A DNA stretch of 64,000 bases from Eggerthella lenta DSM 2243. GTDB taxonomy: Bacteria; Actinomycetota; Coriobacteriia; Coriobacteriales; Eggerthellaceae. The position numbers and the translations under genes were made by a program. Below, piece by piece: positions 44,327 to 53,432 of the stretch; position 1 is the first letter of the stretch, and every line of letters begins with the position of its first letter. Below the pieces are notes generated by a model. It saw nothing but the letters and a program-made list of their open reading frames with translations, was not told where the DNA came from and made no database searches. Location of the stretch: positions 1,662,180 to 1,726,179 of the forward strand of contig NC_013204.1 in the NCBI RefSeq assembly GCF_000024265.1. The letters run 5' to 3'.

Positions 44327-45490
44327 CTAGCGGGCGCTCCTGCGGGCGGCCCGCAGCGCGCGGAACTCCTGCGGGGTGGCGCCGAAGCGCTCCTTGAAGG
44401 CCTCCGAGAAGCTGCCCTGGCGCGCGAAGCCCAGCCGGGCGGCGATCTCGGCCATGCTGAGGTCGGTGTCGCCCAGGAGCTCGCAGGCGCGCTCCATGCG
44501 CAGGGTGCGCGCGTACTCCTGCGGCGTCATGCCCTCGGCCTGCTTGAACAGCCTCGTCAGCTTGCTCGCGCTCATGCAGGCGATGCGGCACAGCTCGCTT
44601 GAGGGCACGGCGCGGTCCAGGTGCTCGCGGATGTGGGCCCGCGTCAGGTTGAGCGCGCTGCGGTCGGCCGCGCGGATGGCGCTCGCCGCCCCGCGCGCGT
44701 TGGCCAGCGACCAGTCCAGCAGCATCGCCGCGGCCTCGGTGACCTTCGCCTCGTAGTAGGCCGGCGCGGTGATGGACGAGGGCCGCGCCCGCTTCATCTC
44801 GTCGAACACCATGTTGAGGCCGGGCACATCCTGCATGCCGTCGAGCGAGGCGATGGCGCGGGAGAGCACGAGCGGGTCGCAGTGGCACGCCAGGCTCAGG
44901 CGCTGCAGGCCCTTCGGCAGCATGCAGATGCTCGTCACGTCGAGGCGCTCGTCGGCCTTCGTCACCTGCCCGTAGGGCTGCGACTTCCACGCGTAGCCCA
45001 GCAGCGTCCGGTCGGCGGGGTCGTCGGTGATGCCGAAGTAGGGCACCATGTTGCGGCCGTACGACCCGAAGCAGAACAGGTCGGGCGTCTGGCAGGTGAA
45101 GCCTACCTCCCGGTTGAACTGCAGGTCGAAGATCGCCACGGACAGGTCGTCGCCCAGCGGGTAGTACCAGTAGGTTCCCTGGCCGTAGCGCTCGTCGATC
45201 TCCCAGAGCATGCCCACGCGCCCGCGCTCGGCGGCCTCCACGCGCACGCCGTGCATGGAGGCGATCTGCGTCTCGTAGATGTCGTGGACGGTGAACGGGC
45301 CGTTCGACCCCAAGCCGTCCGCCAGCGAGGTGCGTTGCGCCAGGTAGGCCGCCCGCGAGCGCGCCGCGGGGTCGCCCCCGACGCCGATCAGGTTCGACTC
45401 GACGAGGGCGCGCGAGCCCGATCCCGCCGCCGCGCACCTCATTTCGGCGTCATCGTCTAGAATTTCGGCTGAATCATCGCGATCGCTCAT
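44327..45490 (-). CDS. AraC family regulator of the ECF/ABC cluster
   Basis: A 387-residue protein. The C-terminal 100 residues are an AraC HTH pair: LCRIACMSASKLTRLFKQAE (first helix-turn-helix) and MAEIAARLGFARQGSFSEAFKERFG (second), ending with the usual P-Q-E-F-R. The N-terminal 270 residues are a variable sensing domain. It is divergent from the ECF transporter gene, 41 bp apart, and shares the promoter region, so it most likely controls that operon. In Gram-positive bacteria such AraC proteins often bind siderophores or haem-iron ligands. The ATG at 45490 has GGAGCGG upstream. Confidence 0.9.
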   Translation of the reverse strand: MSDRDDSAEILDDDAEMRCAAAGSGSRALVESNLIGVGGDPAARSRAAYLAQRTSLADGLGSNGPFTVHDIYETQIASMHGVRVEAAERGRVGMLWEIDERYGQGTYWYYPLGDDLSVAIFDLQFNREVGFTCQTPDLFCFGSYGRNMVPYFGITDDPADRTLLGYAWKSQPYGQVTKADERLDVTSICMLPKGLQRLSLACHCDPLVLSRAIASLDGMQDVPGLNMVFDEMKRARPSSITAPAYYEAKVTEAAAMLLDWSLANARGAASAIRAADRSALNLTRAHIREHLDRAVPSSELCRIACMSASKLTRLFKQAEGMTPQEYARTLRMERACELLGDTDLSMAEIAARLGFARQGSFSEAFKERFGATPQEFRALRAARRSAR

Positions 45491-45531
45491 TGCACGCCGC
45501 TCCTTTTCGTTGCATCGCTAGATTATTAGTC

Positions 45532-46365
45532 ATGGCTAACTTCAAGGATATACCAGACTTCGCGCCCTCCGCAACCCTTTGGTCCGCCGAGGGCGCCGCT
45601 GCGGGCGCCCCGGCAGCCTCGGCAGCCCCGGCCTGCGCGGCGGCGAGCGCGCGGCGGGCGGGCGCGCGCCGCCGGCTCGACCCGCGCACGTCGCTCGCCG
45701 TCCTGCTCATGCTGAACCTCATCGCGTTCGCGCCGACGAAGCCGTGGACCGAGGTGGCGGCCGTGGCGCTGTGCGCCGCGACGATGATCTGGTGCGGCCG
45801 CGCGTCGGCGGCGCTGCGCTGGCTGGCGGCCTACGCGGCCGTCTTCGGGGCCAGCATGGCCGTCGCCGCCTTTCCGAACGAGGTGACCGCGTCGTTCGCC
45901 GCGATGATCGTCGTGTTCCGCCGCGTGTTCTGCGTGGGGATGTTCGCGTCGAACATGATCGCCACCACGCGCGTGGGCGAGATGGCCTCGGCGCTGCAGC
46001 GCGCGCACGTGCCGCGCGGCGGCGTGGTGGCGCTGTGCGTGGCGCTCAGGTTCTTCCCCACGATGGGCAAGGAGTTCTCGTCGGTGGCCGAGGCCATGAA
46101 GGTGCGCGGCATGGCGCTGTCGCCCGCGACGGTGCTGCGGCATCCGGCGCTGACGGCGGAGAACCTCATGGTGCCCGTGATGAGCCGGCTGGCCATCGTG
46201 GCCGACGAGCTGTCGAACGCGGCCATCGTGCGCGGCATCGACTCCGCGGCGGCGCGCACGTCCTACTACGAGCTGCGCTTCGGGCCGGCGGACGCCCTGT
46301 TCGCCGCCCTGTTCGGCGCCGTGGTCGCGTGCGTGGCGCTCATCAAGCTGGGGGTGATCGCGTGA
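45532..46365 (+). CDS. ecfT: ECF transporter transmembrane T subunit
   Basis: A 277-residue energy-coupling factor T protein. An unusual Ala/Arg-rich N-terminus of about 45 residues precedes five helices (about 55-265). The coupling helices carry the family A-R-G type signatures: AEAMKVRGMAL (near 181-191) and NAAIVRGIDS (near 228-237), which dock on the ATPases. Start ATG 45532 lies very close to the shared promoter region, with no good ribosome site; the in-frame ATG at 45490 lies across the AraC start and is unlikely. It overlaps the ATPase gene by four bases (GTGA). Works with the fused ATPase and the MptD-like S unit. Confidence 0.88.
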   Translation: MANFKDIPDFAPSATLWSAEGAAAGAPAASAAPACAAASARRAGARRRLDPRTSLAVLLMLNLIAFAPTKPWTEVAAVALCAATMIWCGRASAALRWLAAYAAVFGASMAVAAFPNEVTASFAAMIVVFRRVFCVGMFASNMIATTRVGEMASALQRAHVPRGGVVALCVALRFFPTMGKEFSSVAEAMKVRGMALSPATVLRHPALTAENLMVPVMSRLAIVADELSNAAIVRGIDSAAARTSYYELRFGPADALFAALFGAVVACVALIKLGVIA

Positions 46366-47912
46366 GCGCGCAGGCCGACGCGGCGCTTTCGTTCGACCGG
46401 GCGGGCTTCACCTACGCCGGCGCCCGCGAGCCCGCCCTCGCCGACGTGTCCCTGAGCGTGCCCGCAGGGCAGTGCGTGGTGCTCACCGGCGGCTCCGGCT
46501 GCGGCAAGACCACGCTCACGCGCCTGGCGAACGGGCTGATCCCCGTCTCCTACGACGGGGAGCTCGCGGGGTCGGTGCGCATCGCCGGCAAGGACGCGGG
46601 GTCGTGGGAGATGGACGCGCTGTGCCGGCGCGTGGGCTCGGTGTTCCAGAACCCCCGCAGCCAGTTCTTCAACCTGGACACCACCTCGGAGGTGGCGTTC
46701 GGCTGCGAGAACCTCGGGCTCTCGCGCGCCGAGATGCACCGGCGCGTGGACGGCGCCTTCGCCCTGCTGGGCATCGAGCACCTGCGCGACCGCGACATCC
46801 GCGCGCTCTCGGGCGGCCAGCGCCAGATGGTGGCCATCGCCTCGGTGTGCGCGATGGGCCCCGACGTCTTCGTGCTGGACGAGCCCACGGCGTCGCTCGA
46901 CGTGGGCGCCATGCTCCAGCTGGCCGAGGCGGTCGCGCGGCTCAAGGCCGCGGGCAAGACCGTGCTCGTGGCCGAGCACCGGCTGTGGTGGCTCGCGGGC
47001 ATCGCCGACCGGGTGGTGGTGATGCGGGGCGGGCGCGTCGTGCGCGACGCGGACGCCGCCGCCTTCGCGCGGATCGGCGAGGACGAGCGCGCGCGGCTGG
47101 GCCTGCGCGCCTGGGACCTGGCGCGCGTGTCGCCGGCGCGCCGCGGCGACGGCTCCGCCGCGTCGGGCGCGCGCGCCGCCGACGAGGCCCCCGCGCTCGA
47201 CGCGGCCGGCCTCGAGGCGGGCTACGGCCGCGACGCGCCCGTGCTGCGCGGGGCGGGCCTGCGGCTGGACGCCGGGACGGTGACGGCGCTCGTGGGCAGG
47301 AACGGCGCGGGCAAGACCACGCTGTCGCGCTGCCTGGTGGGGCTGCACCGGGAGCGCGCGGGCAGCGTCCGCTTCCGCGGCGAGGAGCCGCGCCGCCGCG
47401 ACCGGCCCGAGCACGCCTACCTCGTGATGCAGGAGACCGGCTACCAGCTGTTCAGCGACACCGTGCGCGGCGAGCTGCTGGGCGCGCTCACGCACGGCGG
47501 GCTGCGGCCCGCGCCCGACGGGGCGGACGGGCAGGCGGACCGCGCGCTCGCGCGCTTCGGCCTCGAGGACATCGCCGAGCGCCACCCGCTCTCGCTCTCG
47601 GGAGGGCAGCGCCAGCGGCTGGCCATCGCCGTCGGCATCCTGCAGGGCGCCCGCGTGCTCGTGCTCGACGAGCCCACGAGCGGGCTCGACTTCGGCACCA
47701 TGGGGCGCGTGGCCGACGAGGTGCGCCGGGCGCGCGACGCGGGAGCGTGCATCGTCGTGGTCACCCACGACTACGAGTTCGTCTGCGCCGCCTGCGACCA
47801 GGTGGCCGTGCTCGAGGACGGCGTCGTGTCCGACGTGCTGCCCGTGCGCGGCGAGGCCCTCGGGCGCATCCGGCGCGCGATCGGCATCGACGGGCGGGCG
47901 CGCCCGCTCTGA
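46362..47912 (+). CDS. Fused double ATPase of the ECF transporter
   Basis: A 516-residue protein with two complete ABC ATPase domains, so EcfA1 and EcfA2 are in one chain. Domain 1 (1-240) has TGGSGCGKTTLTRL (near 43-56), QNPRSQFF (Q-loop), LSGGQRQMVAIASV and VFVLDEPTASLD. Domain 2 (about 280-516) has VGRNGAGKTTLSRC, MQETGYQLFSDTV (Q-loop), LSGGQRQRLAIAVG and VLVLDEPTSGLD. The linker is Arg/Ala-rich. Start is GTG 46362 inside the T-subunit stop. It powers import by the S component. Confidence 0.93.
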   Translation: MSAQADAALSFDRAGFTYAGAREPALADVSLSVPAGQCVVLTGGSGCGKTTLTRLANGLIPVSYDGELAGSVRIAGKDAGSWEMDALCRRVGSVFQNPRSQFFNLDTTSEVAFGCENLGLSRAEMHRRVDGAFALLGIEHLRDRDIRALSGGQRQMVAIASVCAMGPDVFVLDEPTASLDVGAMLQLAEAVARLKAAGKTVLVAEHRLWWLAGIADRVVVMRGGRVVRDADAAAFARIGEDERARLGLRAWDLARVSPARRGDGSAASGARAADEAPALDAAGLEAGYGRDAPVLRGAGLRLDAGTVTALVGRNGAGKTTLSRCLVGLHRERAGSVRFRGEEPRRRDRPEHAYLVMQETGYQLFSDTVRGELLGALTHGGLRPAPDGADGQADRALARFGLEDIAERHPLSLSGGQRQRLAIAVGILQGARVLVLDEPTSGLDFGTMGRVADEVRRARDAGACIVVVTHDYEFVCAACDQVAVLEDGVVSDVLPVRGEALGRIRRAIGIDGRARPL

Positions 47913-47961
47913 CCGAATCTGACCGAAGGCATCGACCATTTCAAGAGAAGGAGATACGCTT

Positions 47962-48591
47962 ATGGCAACGACGACGGTTGCCGCCTCTTCGGGCGGCGCG
48001 AACGCGAAGGGCAAGCTGGTGGGGAAGGACTACATCACGCTGGCCATCTTCGGGGTGCTCCTGTTCCTCGTGTTCATGGTGTTCGCGATGGTGCTGGGCA
48101 TGAACGCGAACCTGTTCTGGTTCACGCACGCGTGCGGCTCGCTCATCGGCGGCATCGTGTGGATGTACGTGGCCGCGAAGGTGCCCAAGCGCGGCGCGTT
48201 CGCCATCATGTCCGCGATCGTCGCGGTGGTGGCGCTGCTGCTGGGCATGCTGTGGACCGGCCCGGTGGGCATCGTGGCGGGCGGCCTGCTGGCCGAGCTC
48301 GTGGCGGGGGCCGGCAGCAAGCGCACCACGCTGCGCTGCCTGGCGGCGTTCGCGGTGTGGACGCTGTGCTTCTGGGTGGGCCAGGAGTCGATGATCTTCC
48401 TAGCGGGCGACGCCTACGTGCAGATCGTGGTCGATTCCGGCATGAGCGCCGAGTACGGCCAGGGGCTCGTCGACTTCATCCACGGCCCGCTCGCGCTGGT
48501 GGCGCTGGCCGCGACCGCGGTGTGCCCCTTCGTGGGCGGCTGGATCGGCTCGAAGCTGTTCAAGAAGCACTTCGCCAAGATCTCGGCCTGA
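47962..48591 (+). CDS. MptD-like ECF transporter S component
   Basis: A 209-residue integral membrane protein with six predicted helices that matches the substrate-binding S units called MptD (TIGR02185). The N-terminus KLVGKDYITLAIFGVLLFLVF, NLFWFTHACGSLIGGIVWMY and GPVGIVAGGLLAELVAG are the family regions. The substrate of this family is not established. Its operon mates (T unit, fused ATPase, AraC, ABC pair) and a DtxR-like box suggest haem or siderophore-iron uptake, but this is an inference. The ATG at 47962 follows AGAAGGAGA. A terminator follows 34 bases after the stop. Confidence 0.88.
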   Translation: MATTTVAASSGGANAKGKLVGKDYITLAIFGVLLFLVFMVFAMVLGMNANLFWFTHACGSLIGGIVWMYVAAKVPKRGAFAIMSAIVAVVALLLGMLWTGPVGIVAGGLLAELVAGAGSKRTTLRCLAAFAVWTLCFWVGQESMIFLAGDAYVQIVVDSGMSAEYGQGLVDFIHGPLALVALAATAVCPFVGGWIGSKLFKKHFAKISA

Positions 48592-48624
48592 GCGCCGCGC
48601 CCTTCGGCCGACGAGGCGCCGAAC

Positions 48625-48660
48625 GAACGGCTCCCTTTCGGGGGAGCCGTTCTCTTTTTC
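48625..48660 (+). terminator. Terminator after the ECF operon
   Basis: GAACGGCTCCC and GGGAGCCGTTC form an 11-bp stem around a short TTTCGG loop, followed by TCTTTTTC. It separates the ECF operon from the ABC transporter pair, which then needs its own promoter. Confidence 0.88.
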
Positions 48661-48718
48661 GGCGGCATCGTCCAATCGGCATCGACGTGCAGCGGATTTC
48701 GGCGGGATCGCTATTATG

Positions 48719-48737
48719 TTCTCTTAGGCTAACAATA
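48719..48737. promoter_or_regulatory. Possible DtxR/IdeR-type iron box before the ABC pair
   Basis: The core TTAGGCTAA (48724-48732), continuing CAATAA, resembles the DtxR/IdeR consensus TTAGGTTAGSCTAACCTAA. About 13 of 19 positions agree, with the palindromic centre exact. It lies 35 bases before the start of the first ABC gene, where a repressor would act; a CTATTAT sequence just upstream could be the -10. Confidence 0.45.
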
Positions 48738-48767
48738 AGCACGTTACGGCAAGGAAAGGAACGAATC

Positions 48768-50597
48768 GTGTCAAGACCGCAGAATCCCATCGTGCGGCTG
48801 CTGGAGTTCGCCGGGCCCCACAAGCGCTTGACCATCGCGGGCTGCGCGCTCTCGGCGCTCAACGCCGTGCTGGCCATCGCGATGCTCGTGTGCGTGTGGT
48901 TCGTCGTGCGCGACCTCGTGGCCGTCGCCCCGGCGTGGGGCGAGGCGCGGCAGGCCCCGGTGTACGGCGCCTGGGCGCTGGCCTTCGCGCTCGCGGGCCT
49001 CGTCGTGTACTTCGCCGCGCTCATGTGCACGCACCTCGCCGCGTTCCGCACGGCGACGAACATGCGCAAGGCGGCGCTCGAGCACCTCGCGAAGGTGCCG
49101 CTCGGCTACTTCTCCGTCCGCTCCACCGGCGAGCTGCGCCGCGTCATCGAAGGGTCCACGGGGCTCACCGAGGGCGTGCTGGCGCACCGCATCCCCGATT
49201 TCGTGGGCGCGCTGGTCACGCCTGTGGCCTACCTCGTCGTCATGTTCGTGTTCGACTGGGTCATGGGCCTCGTGTGCCTCATCCCCGTGCTCGCCTCCGC
49301 CTTCTGCATGTTCCTCATGATGGGCGGCGGCCTGGGCGGCAAGGACGGCGAGGGCAACTCCAACGCCATGCAGTTCATGGTGAACTACCAGAACGCGCTC
49401 GACAAGATGAACAAGGCCGCCGTGGAGTACGTGCGCGGCATCCCCGTGGTGAAGGTGTTCCAGCAGACCGTCCACTCGTTCAGGGCGTTCCGGGAGTCCA
49501 TCGTGGCCTACTGCGACTTCGCCACCGCCTACGTGAAGCTGTGCGAGGGCCCGCAGGTGGCGCAGCTCGTGGCCATCAACGCGACGTTCTTCGTGCTCGT
49601 GCCGGCGGGCATCCTGCTGGCGGGCGCGGCGGGCGACTTCGGCGCGTTCCTCACGAACTTCCTGTTCTACGTCATCTTCTCGGCGCTCACCACCATGATG
49701 ATGAGCAAGATCATGTACTCGTCGCAGGCGGTGACCGAGGCGCAGGACGCGGTGAGCCGCATCGACGGCATCCTGTCGGCGCCGCTCATGGCCGAGGTGG
49801 ACCCGGCCCGGGCCGAGGCGCCCGCCGACGACGCCATCGACTTCGACCACGTCACGTTCTCCTATCCGGGCGCCGACGCGCCCGCGCTCGAGGACGTCGT
49901 GCTGCACGTGCCCTCGGGCGCCACGGTGGCGCTCGTGGGGCCCTCGGGCGGCGGCAAGACCACCGCGGCCTCGCTCGTGCCGCGCTTCTGGGACGCGAGC
50001 GCGGGGCGGGTGCTCGTGGGCGGCGTCGACGTGCGGTCCATCCCGCAGGCCGAGCTCATGGAGCGCGTGGCCTTCGTGTTCCAGAACGACAAGCTGTTCA
50101 AGCAGAGCCTGCTGGACAACATCCGCGCCGCGCGGCCGGAGGCGACGCGCGAGGAGGTGGAGGCGGCCGCGCACGCGGCGCAGTGCGACGACATCGTGGC
50201 GAAGCTGCCGCAGGGGCTCGACACCGTGGTGGGCGCCCGCGGCGTGTACCTCTCGGGCGGCGAGTGCCAGCGCATCGCGCTCGCGCGCGCCATCCTGAAG
50301 GACGCGCCCATCGTGGTGCTCGACGAGGCCACGGCCTTCGCCGACCCCGAGAACGAGGCGCTCATCCAGCGCGCGCTGGGGGTGCTGTGCGCGGGCAAGA
50401 CCGTGCTCATGATCGCGCACCGGCTGTCCACCGTGGCCGGCGCCGACGCCATCTACGTGCTGGACGGCGGCCGCCTCGCGGAGCAGGGGACCCACGCCGA
50501 GCTGGTGGAGGCGGGCGGCTTGTACGCGCGCATGTGGGCTGACTATCGAACCTCGGCGCAATGGCGCATCGGAAAGGAGGGCGGCTATGCTGCGTGA
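48768..50597 (+). CDS. ABC half-transporter 1 (ATPase-permease fusion)
   Basis: A 609-residue half-transporter. Residues about 15-325 hold six helices of a type IV exporter fold, and about 350-590 hold the ATPase: Walker A GPSGGGKTTAASLV (near 385), FVFQNDKLFKQSL (Q-loop), LSGGECQRIALARAI (signature) and IVVLDEATAFAD (Walker B). The signature has Cys where Arg is usual, and the D-loop is FAD-type instead of SLD-type. It pairs with the next gene, overlapping by 11 bases. Such pairs next to an AraC regulator resemble IrtAB-type siderophore or iron importers, though multidrug or peptide export is also possible. GTG 48768 follows AAGGAAAGGA. Confidence 0.85.
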   Translation: MSRPQNPIVRLLEFAGPHKRLTIAGCALSALNAVLAIAMLVCVWFVVRDLVAVAPAWGEARQAPVYGAWALAFALAGLVVYFAALMCTHLAAFRTATNMRKAALEHLAKVPLGYFSVRSTGELRRVIEGSTGLTEGVLAHRIPDFVGALVTPVAYLVVMFVFDWVMGLVCLIPVLASAFCMFLMMGGGLGGKDGEGNSNAMQFMVNYQNALDKMNKAAVEYVRGIPVVKVFQQTVHSFRAFRESIVAYCDFATAYVKLCEGPQVAQLVAINATFFVLVPAGILLAGAAGDFGAFLTNFLFYVIFSALTTMMMSKIMYSSQAVTEAQDAVSRIDGILSAPLMAEVDPARAEAPADDAIDFDHVTFSYPGADAPALEDVVLHVPSGATVALVGPSGGGKTTAASLVPRFWDASAGRVLVGGVDVRSIPQAELMERVAFVFQNDKLFKQSLLDNIRAARPEATREEVEAAAHAAQCDDIVAKLPQGLDTVVGARGVYLSGGECQRIALARAILKDAPIVVLDEATAFADPENEALIQRALGVLCAGKTVLMIAHRLSTVAGADAIYVLDGGRLAEQGTHAELVEAGGLYARMWADYRTSAQWRIGKEGGYAA

Positions 50598-52326
50598 TTC
50601 CCTGGGCCTCACCGACGTGGGCGCGAAGAACTTCAGGCGCGGCGTGTTCTTCTGCACGCTGGCGAACCTCGTGCTCATGGCCCCGATCGGCATCCTGTTC
50701 CTGCTGGTGAGCGACTTCATGGACCACCTCGTGGCGGGGGCCCCGCTGCCCGCGCTGGCGCCGTACCTCGCGGGGTGCGTCGGCATCCTCGCGCTCATGG
50801 TCCTCACCCAGTGGGCCGAGTACGCGAACACGTACCACAAGGTGTACGAGGAGAGCGCCCGCAAGCGCACCGACCTGGCCGAGCACCTGCGCCGGCTGCC
50901 GCTGTCGTTCTTCGGGCGGCGCGACCTGTCCGACCTCACGAACGCCATCATGAAGGACTGCTCCGACCAGGAGCGCATGTTCATGCACGTCATGCCGCAG
51001 CTGTTCGGCACGGGCCTGTCCACGGCCATCGTCATCGTCGGCATCTTCTTCTACGACTGGCGTCTGGCGCTCGCGGCGTTCTGGGTGGTGCCCGCGGCGC
51101 TGCTCGTGATGGCGCTCACCGGGAAGCACCAGCAGCGCAAGGCGCAGGCGATGGAGGACGCGCGCCTCGAGGTGGCCGACGGCGTGCAGGAGTTCCTGGA
51201 GTGCGCGCAGGAGATCCGCGCCACGAACCGCTCGGCGGCGCATCTGGACGCGCTCGCGGCCAAGCTCGACGCGTTCGAGCGCAGGCAGGTGGCGTCCGAG
51301 CTGACCACCGGCGTGTTCGTCACCTCGGCGCAGGCGTTCCTCAAGCTGGGCATCGGCACCACCGTCTTCGTGGGCGCGACGCTGCTCGTGTCCGGGCAGA
51401 CGGACTTCATGACCTACTTCGCCTTCCTGCTCGTGGTCACGCGCGTGTACGATCCGGTGAACCTCATCCTGCAGTCCATCGGCGAGCTGCTGAGCATGCG
51501 GCTGTCCATCAGGCGCACGCAGGAGCTGGCCGCCGAGAAGCCCATGGAGGGCTCCACCGACTTCGCGCCGCGAGGCCACGACGTGGTGTTCGAGGACGTG
51601 TCGTTCTCGTACGGCGACGGCGAGCAGGTGCTGAGGGACGTGTCGTTCACCGCCCGCGAGGGCGAGGTGACGGCGCTCGTGGGCCCGTCCGGGTCGGGCA
51701 AGTCCACGGTGGCGAAGCTGGCGGCGCGCTTCTGGGACGCCGACGCGGGGTCGGTGCGCGTGGGCGGCGTGAACGTGGCCGACGTGGACCCCGAGACGCT
51801 GCTGGCCGACTACGCCGAGGTGTTCCAGGACGTGGTGCTGTTCGACGACACGGTGATGGGCAACATCCGCCTGGGGCGGGTCGGCGCAACCGACGAGGAG
51901 GTGCTGGCGGCGGCGCGGGCGGCGATGTGCGACGAGTTCGTGAGCCGCATGCCGCAGGGCTACGACACGATGATCGGCGAGAACGGCGGGCGGCTGTCGG
52001 GAGGGGAGCGGCAGCGCATCTCCATCGCGCGCGCCATCCTGAAGGACGCGCCGGTGGTGCTGCTCGACGAGGCCACGGCCTCGCTCGACGTGGAGAACGA
52101 GACGCAGGTGCAGCAGGCGCTGTCCAGGCTGCTGGCCGGCAAGACCGTGCTGGTCATCGCGCACCGCATGCGTACCGTGGCCAACGCCGACAAGATCGTG
52201 GTACTCAAAGAGGGCCGCGTCGCCGAGCAGGGCGCGCCCGCCGAGCTCATGGCGCGCGAGGGAGGGCTGTACCGGCGCATGGTGGAGCTGCAGACCGAAG
52301 CTTCGGGGTGGTCGCTGGCTTCCTGA
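50587..52326 (+). CDS. ABC half-transporter 2 (ATPase-permease fusion)
   Basis: A 579-residue half-transporter, partner of the preceding gene. Six helices cover about 15-300, and the ATPase domain covers about 330-570 with GPSGSGKSTVAKLA (Walker A), VFQDVVLFDDTVMGN (Q-loop), LSGGERQRISIARAI (signature) and VVLLDEATASLDVENE (Walker B and D-loop). These motifs are canonical, so in the heterodimer this subunit supplies one complete site and the first gene a slightly altered one. ATG 50587 follows AAAGGAGGG inside the first gene. The direction of transport is not given by sequence. Confidence 0.85.
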   Translation: MLRDSLGLTDVGAKNFRRGVFFCTLANLVLMAPIGILFLLVSDFMDHLVAGAPLPALAPYLAGCVGILALMVLTQWAEYANTYHKVYEESARKRTDLAEHLRRLPLSFFGRRDLSDLTNAIMKDCSDQERMFMHVMPQLFGTGLSTAIVIVGIFFYDWRLALAAFWVVPAALLVMALTGKHQQRKAQAMEDARLEVADGVQEFLECAQEIRATNRSAAHLDALAAKLDAFERRQVASELTTGVFVTSAQAFLKLGIGTTVFVGATLLVSGQTDFMTYFAFLLVVTRVYDPVNLILQSIGELLSMRLSIRRTQELAAEKPMEGSTDFAPRGHDVVFEDVSFSYGDGEQVLRDVSFTAREGEVTALVGPSGSGKSTVAKLAARFWDADAGSVRVGGVNVADVDPETLLADYAEVFQDVVLFDDTVMGNIRLGRVGATDEEVLAAARAAMCDEFVSRMPQGYDTMIGENGGRLSGGERQRISIARAILKDAPVVLLDEATASLDVENETQVQQALSRLLAGKTVLVIAHRMRTVANADKIVVLKEGRVAEQGAPAELMAREGGLYRRMVELQTEASGWSLAS

Positions 52327-52487
52327 CGCCTCGCTTCTTTCCTTCGGCGATGGCGCTCGGCATGCCGTCGCGCCGGGAAACCGTCGGGATGAGGCGCGCG
52401 CGACAGGGCTGCATGCGCCGTTATGCGTTACCATGGTGCGAGGCGCATAGCGCGGCTTGGAGCCGCGCCGAGGAAAGGATGTAGACA

Positions 52488-53405
52488 GTGGATCGCGTGT
52501 TGCTGAAAGGCGCGCTGGCCGAGCTGTTCGACGAAGGGGCGGCTCGCTTCGACGCTTCGATGGCGGAGCTCACGACGTTTCGTATCGGAGGTCCGGCCGA
52601 CGTTCTCGTGGAGCCTCGCACGGCGGGCGAGGCGCGTGTCGTATTGGAGGCATGTCGCCGCCTGGGCGTTGCGGTGCGTGTGATGGGGCTTGGCAGCGAC
52701 GTGCTGGTGGCGGACGAAGGGCTTCGTTGCGTCGTCGTGCGCATCGCCGAGAGCTTGTCGCAGGTGGAGGTTGACGGCGAGCGGATGCATGTGGAGGCGG
52801 GCGCGTCGAACGCCGACGTGGCGCGGCGCGCATGCGAGGAGGGGCTTGCGGGATACGAGTTCGCCTGCGGCATCCCGGGCACCGTGGGCGGCGCGGCCAT
52901 CATGAACGCGGGCGCCTACGGAGGCGAGTTCAAGGACGTGGCCGAATCGGTGCGCTGCCTCACGCCGGAGGGCGAGCTGGTGGACGTGGACGCCGAGCGG
53001 GCGCAGTGGTCGTATCGGCATTCGATGATGGGCGAGGCCGGTTTCGTGGTGCTGGGAGCGACGCTGCGCCTGGCTCCCGACGACCCGCGCGCCATCCGGG
53101 AGCGCATGGACGACCTCGCGCGCCGGCGCGCCGAGAAGCAACCGCTCGAGCTGCCCAGCGCCGGAAGCACCTTCAAGCGCCCTGCCGGGTTCTTCGTCGG
53201 GCAGCTGGTGCAGGAGGCGGGGTTGCGAGGGTACCGCGTGGGCGGTGCCCAAGTGTCCGAGAAGCACACCGGTTTCGTGGTGAACGCGGGCGACGCCACG
53301 GCGGCCGACGTGCGCCGCCTCATCGCCGATGTGCAGGAGCGCGTGCGGGCGAGCGCCGGCGTGGATCTCGAGCCCGAGGTGCGCATGTGGGGCTTCGAGG
53401 AATAA
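52488..53405 (+). CDS. murB: UDP-N-acetylenolpyruvoylglucosamine reductase
   Basis: A 305-residue type II MurB. It reduces UDP-GlcNAc-enolpyruvate to UDP-MurNAc in peptidoglycan synthesis and binds FAD. Landmarks are TTFRIGGPADVLVEP (29-43), MGLGSDVLVADEGLR (66-80), ACGIPGTVGGAAIMNAGAYGG (126-146, FAD binding), Arg177 in YRHS, the proton donor Ser227 in PSAGSTFKRP and Glu297 in LEPEVRMWGF. Start is GTG 52488 after AGGAAAGGAT. The gene stands alone between the ABC pair and the parS site. Confidence 0.96.
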   Translation: MDRVLLKGALAELFDEGAARFDASMAELTTFRIGGPADVLVEPRTAGEARVVLEACRRLGVAVRVMGLGSDVLVADEGLRCVVVRIAESLSQVEVDGERMHVEAGASNADVARRACEEGLAGYEFACGIPGTVGGAAIMNAGAYGGEFKDVAESVRCLTPEGELVDVDAERAQWSYRHSMMGEAGFVVLGATLRLAPDDPRAIRERMDDLARRRAEKQPLELPSAGSTFKRPAGFFVGQLVQEAGLRGYRVGGAQVSEKHTGFVVNAGDATAADVRRLIADVQERVRASAGVDLEPEVRMWGFEE

Positions 53406-53432
53406 GCTCGTCCCCAATATCTTGCGACAAAG

